Positions 5,983 through 8,304 of a stretch of DNA of 8,304 bases are shown piece after piece. A program made the translations under genes and the position numbers. Origin of the DNA: Pirellulales bacterium. Its GTDB lineage: Bacteria; Planctomycetota; Planctomycetia; Pirellulales; JALHLM01. The DNA lies in contig JALHLM010000254.1 of assembly GCA_022844585.1 (NCBI GenBank), positions 1 to 8,304 of the forward strand, read 5' to 3'. The notes beneath the pieces are model-generated. The model was not told where the DNA came from, did no database searches, and saw only the letters and a list, made by a program, of their open reading frames with translations. Each line of letters opens with the position of its first letter. Position 1 is the stretch's first letter.

Positions 5983-6068
5983 TTAGAGCCAGAAGCATCA
6001 GCGCCTGGAGCGCGCCGGCAAACGACGTCGTCTCCTATTCGCTCCGGGCGCTCACGCTCCGGCTCCAA
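5983..6068. repeat. Imperfect inverted repeat, family C copy 2
   Basis: The left arm (about 5983-6013, AGAGCCAGAAGCATCAGCGC then CTGGAGCG) pairs with the right arm (about 6041-6067, GCTCCGGGCGCTCACGCTCC then GGCTCC) with four mismatches and one bulge around a loop of about 27 bases. It lies between the DUF1501 stop codon and bioD, both on the minus strand. A transcript from the DUF1501 gene would therefore form this hairpin, followed by a modestly T-rich stretch, and it might act as a terminator. Its left arm is clearly related to the one at 4779. Confidence 0.75.
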
Positions 6069-6089
6069 GAATTGCATCAGCCGCTGTCG

Positions 6090-7418
6090 CTAGGCGAGCA
6101 ACTCTCGAATCACTTCCCCTTCCGCGAGCTTCAGCGGTCGGCCAATCGGCGTGATGACTTCCTTCGCCGGGTCGATGCCGAGTGCGTGCAGCAGCGTAGC
6201 ATGCAGGTCCGGAAAAGATTTTGCATTCGGCGTTTCACGGCCCCCGTCGGGGTCGGTTTCGCCGAGCACCACGCCGCTACGAATCCCGCCCCCCGCCAAG
6301 GCGATTGTGAAGTTGTGCGGCCAATGGTCGCGGCCGCCGAGCGGGTTGATCTCCGGCGTGCGGCCGAACTCGCCGCCGCAGACGACGATCGTTTTCTCCA
6401 GCAGTCCGCGCTCACGCAGGTCGCGGATCAGACCCGCGAAGGCCGGGTCGAGCGCGGCGTTGAGGTTCTTGTGGATCTCGTGATTGTTGATATGCGAATC
6501 CCAGCCGCCGAGCGTGACTTCGACGCAACGCACGCCGACTTCGATCAACCGACGCGCCGCCAGGCAGCCGCGGCCGAACGAGGAATCGCCGTACATCCCG
6601 CGCACGCTCTCCGGCTCCTGCGAAATATCAAAGGCCTTCAATTGCTCGGAAGTCATCATGATCCGGGCGTTTTCGATCGTTTCGCGATGTAGCGTCCCTT
6701 CGGCGGCGCGACTACGTCCGCGGGCGAAGGCGCGCTCGACGACGCTCAAGTCTTCGGCCAATCGCCGGCGCTGCCGAGCTTCGTCGACTTGCGCGGTGAG
6801 ATCCTCCAGCTTGGCCTGCGGATCGTGAATCTTGAAGGCGTCGTATTCGCCGCCCAAGTAACCGCCGCGGGCGGGCCAGTTGTCGGGCAAGATGGAAATG
6901 TGCCGCGGGATGTCGGTCGCGGTTTTCGCGATCGTCGACTTGGCCGGCAACTCGTGGCAGCAGACCGCGCCGATCGCCGGATGCACCACCGTGGGATCGG
7001 GCCGATAGCCGGTCTTCGCCAGGTACACGCCGCGCTCGTGGTCCCCTTCTTTGCTGCGCATCGAACGGATCAGCGAGATCGACGCCAATTCCTCCGCCAC
7101 GCGCGGAAGTCCTTCGGCGAGTTGCACGCCTTTGAGCGCCGTATCAATTGCCTTGGTGCCGCCCGCGATTTTCTTGCCGGCATGCGGATCGAAAGTTTCC
7201 AGCTGACTTGGTCCACCGCCGAGCCACAGCAAAATCACTGATTGCGCCGGCTCGCGCGACGATTTCGCGTTCGCCTCCGTGGCCAACAATTGCGCGACGG
7301 GAGTGAGCCAGCTCGCCGCGCCGAGGCCGGCTGCCATGCCGAGCAGTTGGCGACGATGGAACATCGGCGCGAAACGGCCGCAACTGCTGAACGGCGATGT
7401 GAGGTTCAATGATTCCAT
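6090..7418 (-). CDS. DUF1501 domain protein with Tat-like signal
   Basis: A 442-residue DUF1501 protein, distantly related to the alkaline phosphatase/sulfatase fold and very abundant in Planctomycetes; the activity is not established. A twin-arginine-type leader is visible: a polar n-region, then HRRQLLGMAAGLGAASWL (residues 21-38) and an Ala-rich end near ATEANA, suggesting export. Typical segments are LWLGGGPSQLETFDPH (64-79), GDHERG (125-130), GGWDSH (304-309), GEFGRTP (349-355) and GGRDHWP (361-367), whose Asp, Glu and His residues suggest metal binding. The ATG at 7418 overlaps the end of the upstream DUF1553 gene by 13 bases, which favours translational coupling. An ATG at 7364 would shorten the leader to just before the twin arginine. 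The protein probably works with its DUF1553 partner in the cell envelope. Confidence 0.93.
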   Translation of the reverse strand: MESLNLTSPFSSCGRFAPMFHRRQLLGMAAGLGAASWLTPVAQLLATEANAKSSREPAQSVILLWLGGGPSQLETFDPHAGKKIAGGTKAIDTALKGVQLAEGLPRVAEELASISLIRSMRSKEGDHERGVYLAKTGYRPDPTVVHPAIGAVCCHELPAKSTIAKTATDIPRHISILPDNWPARGGYLGGEYDAFKIHDPQAKLEDLTAQVDEARQRRRLAEDLSVVERAFARGRSRAAEGTLHRETIENARIMMTSEQLKAFDISQEPESVRGMYGDSSFGRGCLAARRLIEVGVRCVEVTLGGWDSHINNHEIHKNLNAALDPAFAGLIRDLRERGLLEKTIVVCGGEFGRTPEINPLGGRDHWPHNFTIALAGGGIRSGVVLGETDPDGGRETPNAKSFPDLHATLLHALGIDPAKEVITPIGRPLKLAEGEVIRELLA

Positions 7419-8304
7419 GAGAATTCCGTGCTGTTGAGCAACGTCCAATACAGGTCTTCGACGCGCCGCGCGCGGTCATCTCCATGCGAATCGCGCAGTC
7501 GGGCGATAAAATGGTCGGCTTCTTCACGCGTGGGCCGGCGAGTCAACACGGCCAGATAAGCGCCTTCCACGGCGCTCCGGTCATCGGGCGCGAGCCAGGC
7601 GAGTTGCGTCGCGGCGTTCGCGAGCGGGTTCTGTTCGATCTTGTCTTGAACCAAGTCGCCGTTCATCATCAGCAGCCGTTGCGGGATGGTGCCGGCCTGG
7701 GGCTCGAACTCATCTTCGCCCGCGTCGCCATAGCGCGTGATGAAATCGTTTGTCTCGCCGTATTGCGTGAGTTGCACGAGAATGTGCGAATCATCATCCA
7801 CCGTCGAGAGCCGCGCCGCCTGCCACACGGCGCCAACGACTTGCTCTGGGCGCAAGCGTGTGAGCGGGAACGCCGCGAAGGTTTGTTCCTGGCGTTCGCT
7901 CGCGCCTTCGTCGTCCGCGGCGCTGTCACGTGCAAAAGACTCACTCAGCACGATCGTGCCGATCAAACGCCGCAGATCATAGCCGTGAGTGGAAAAGTCC
8001 TCAGCCAAAACATCCAGCGCGGCCGGCACGTCGTCGAGCGGGATGTCATCGACTGGTTCCACCAACGAGCGGCCATATAAGAGCGCCCAAATGCGATTTA
8101 CCGTCGCGCGGGAGAAGGCCTTGTTATCCGGATGCGTCACCCAGGCGGCCAAGCGTTCGCGGCGATGTTCTGGTGCGCTGGGCAATAACTCGGGTTGAAA
8201 CGGCGCAGCGGGGGCGATGACGTGCTTTTCGCCCGTCGAGTAATCTTCCGCTTCGAGTTCGCCGCTGCCTTCGCGAATGCCTTGAAACGGTTTCGATTCC
8301 CCGC
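7406..8304 (-). CDS. DUF1553 domain protein (DUF1549/DUF1553 type), 5' end outside window
   Basis: The C-terminal 298 residues of a planctomycete DUF1549/DUF1553-type protein. The frame stays open to the right edge of the window, so the start and any N-terminal cytochrome c-like, DUF1549 and signal regions lie beyond it. The first visible 45 or so residues are a linker. DUF1553 follows: RLAAWVTHPDN (50-60), VNRIWALLYGR (68-78) and GYDLRRLIGTIVLSESF (107-123). A middle part has LTRLRPEQVVGAVWQAARLS and PQRLLMMNGD, and the end is RVEDLYWTLLNSTEFSWNH. These match the family's usual order up to its natural C-terminus. The precise function is unknown. The family is almost always paired with DUF1501, as here, where the reading frames overlap by 13 bases. 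A TTG at 8185 is not the real start. Confidence 0.93.
   Translation of the reverse strand, partial: GESKPFQGIREGSGELEAEDYSTGEKHVIAPAAPFQPELLPSAPEHRRERLAAWVTHPDNKAFSRATVNRIWALLYGRSLVEPVDDIPLDDVPAALDVLAEDFSTHGYDLRRLIGTIVLSESFARDSAADDEGASERQEQTFAAFPLTRLRPEQVVGAVWQAARLSTVDDDSHILVQLTQYGETNDFITRYGDAGEDEFEPQAGTIPQRLLMMNGDLVQDKIEQNPLANAATQLAWLAPDDRSAVEGAYLAVLTRRPTREEADHFIARLRDSHGDDRARRVEDLYWTLLNSTEFSWNH

Noticed and set aside
5964..7241. Several plus-strand open frames opposite the DUF1501 gene
   Set aside because: They overlap the well-supported DUF1501 gene and have Arg/Ala-rich shadow composition.
7484..8080. 198-residue plus-strand open frame opposite the DUF1553 gene
   Set aside because: Shadow of the conserved DUF1553 reading frame; no motif of its own.

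Overview
The window looks like chromosomal DNA from a planctomycete of the Pirellulales type. This rests on a DUF1553-family protein (the C-terminal half of the usual DUF1549/DUF1553 cytochrome-like proteins) followed by a DUF1501 protein with a Tat-like leader, a gene pair that is strongly expanded in Planctomycetes. Supporting signs are GC-rich coding DNA, few strong Shine-Dalgarno sites, small lineage-type hypothetical proteins and intergenic spaces full of imperfect inverted repeats. The phylum call is an inference from gene content; no rRNA or marker gene is present.

Layout. Positions 33-4742 carry four plus-strand genes: an aldo/keto reductase, a GMC-family flavoprotein oxidoreductase, a small VOC/glyoxalase-fold metalloprotein and an adenylylsulfate (APS) kinase, CysC. 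The first three could form a small-molecule oxidation/reduction module, but no substrate can be read from the sequence. CysC appears separate and has a plausible promoter of its own (4012-4040). A 98-residue unrecognised protein follows (4901-5197). It converges on a minus-strand bioD (dethiobiotin synthetase). Upstream of bioD, also on the minus strand, are the DUF1501 gene and the DUF1553 gene, which overlap by 13 bases. The DUF1553 gene runs off the right edge of the window.

The most unusual content lies between the genes. Each of the three gaps separating the first four genes is almost wholly occupied by a long imperfect inverted repeat of about 190-240 bases. Two gaps hold copies of the same family (A1 at 1229-1434 and A2 at 3118-3308, either side of the GMC gene). 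The third holds a different, composite element (B, 3754-3990). A third family (C1 at 4779-4886, C2 at 5983-6068) sits before the 98-residue gene and between the DUF1501 gene and bioD. Within A1 and within A2 the two arms match each other better than A1 matches A2, so arm pairing seems to be maintained or renewed. These elements carry no protein gene. They could be non-autonomous mobile repeats, long RNA hairpins that process or insulate transcripts, or both.

No tRNA, rRNA, CRISPR array, transposase or phage gene was seen.
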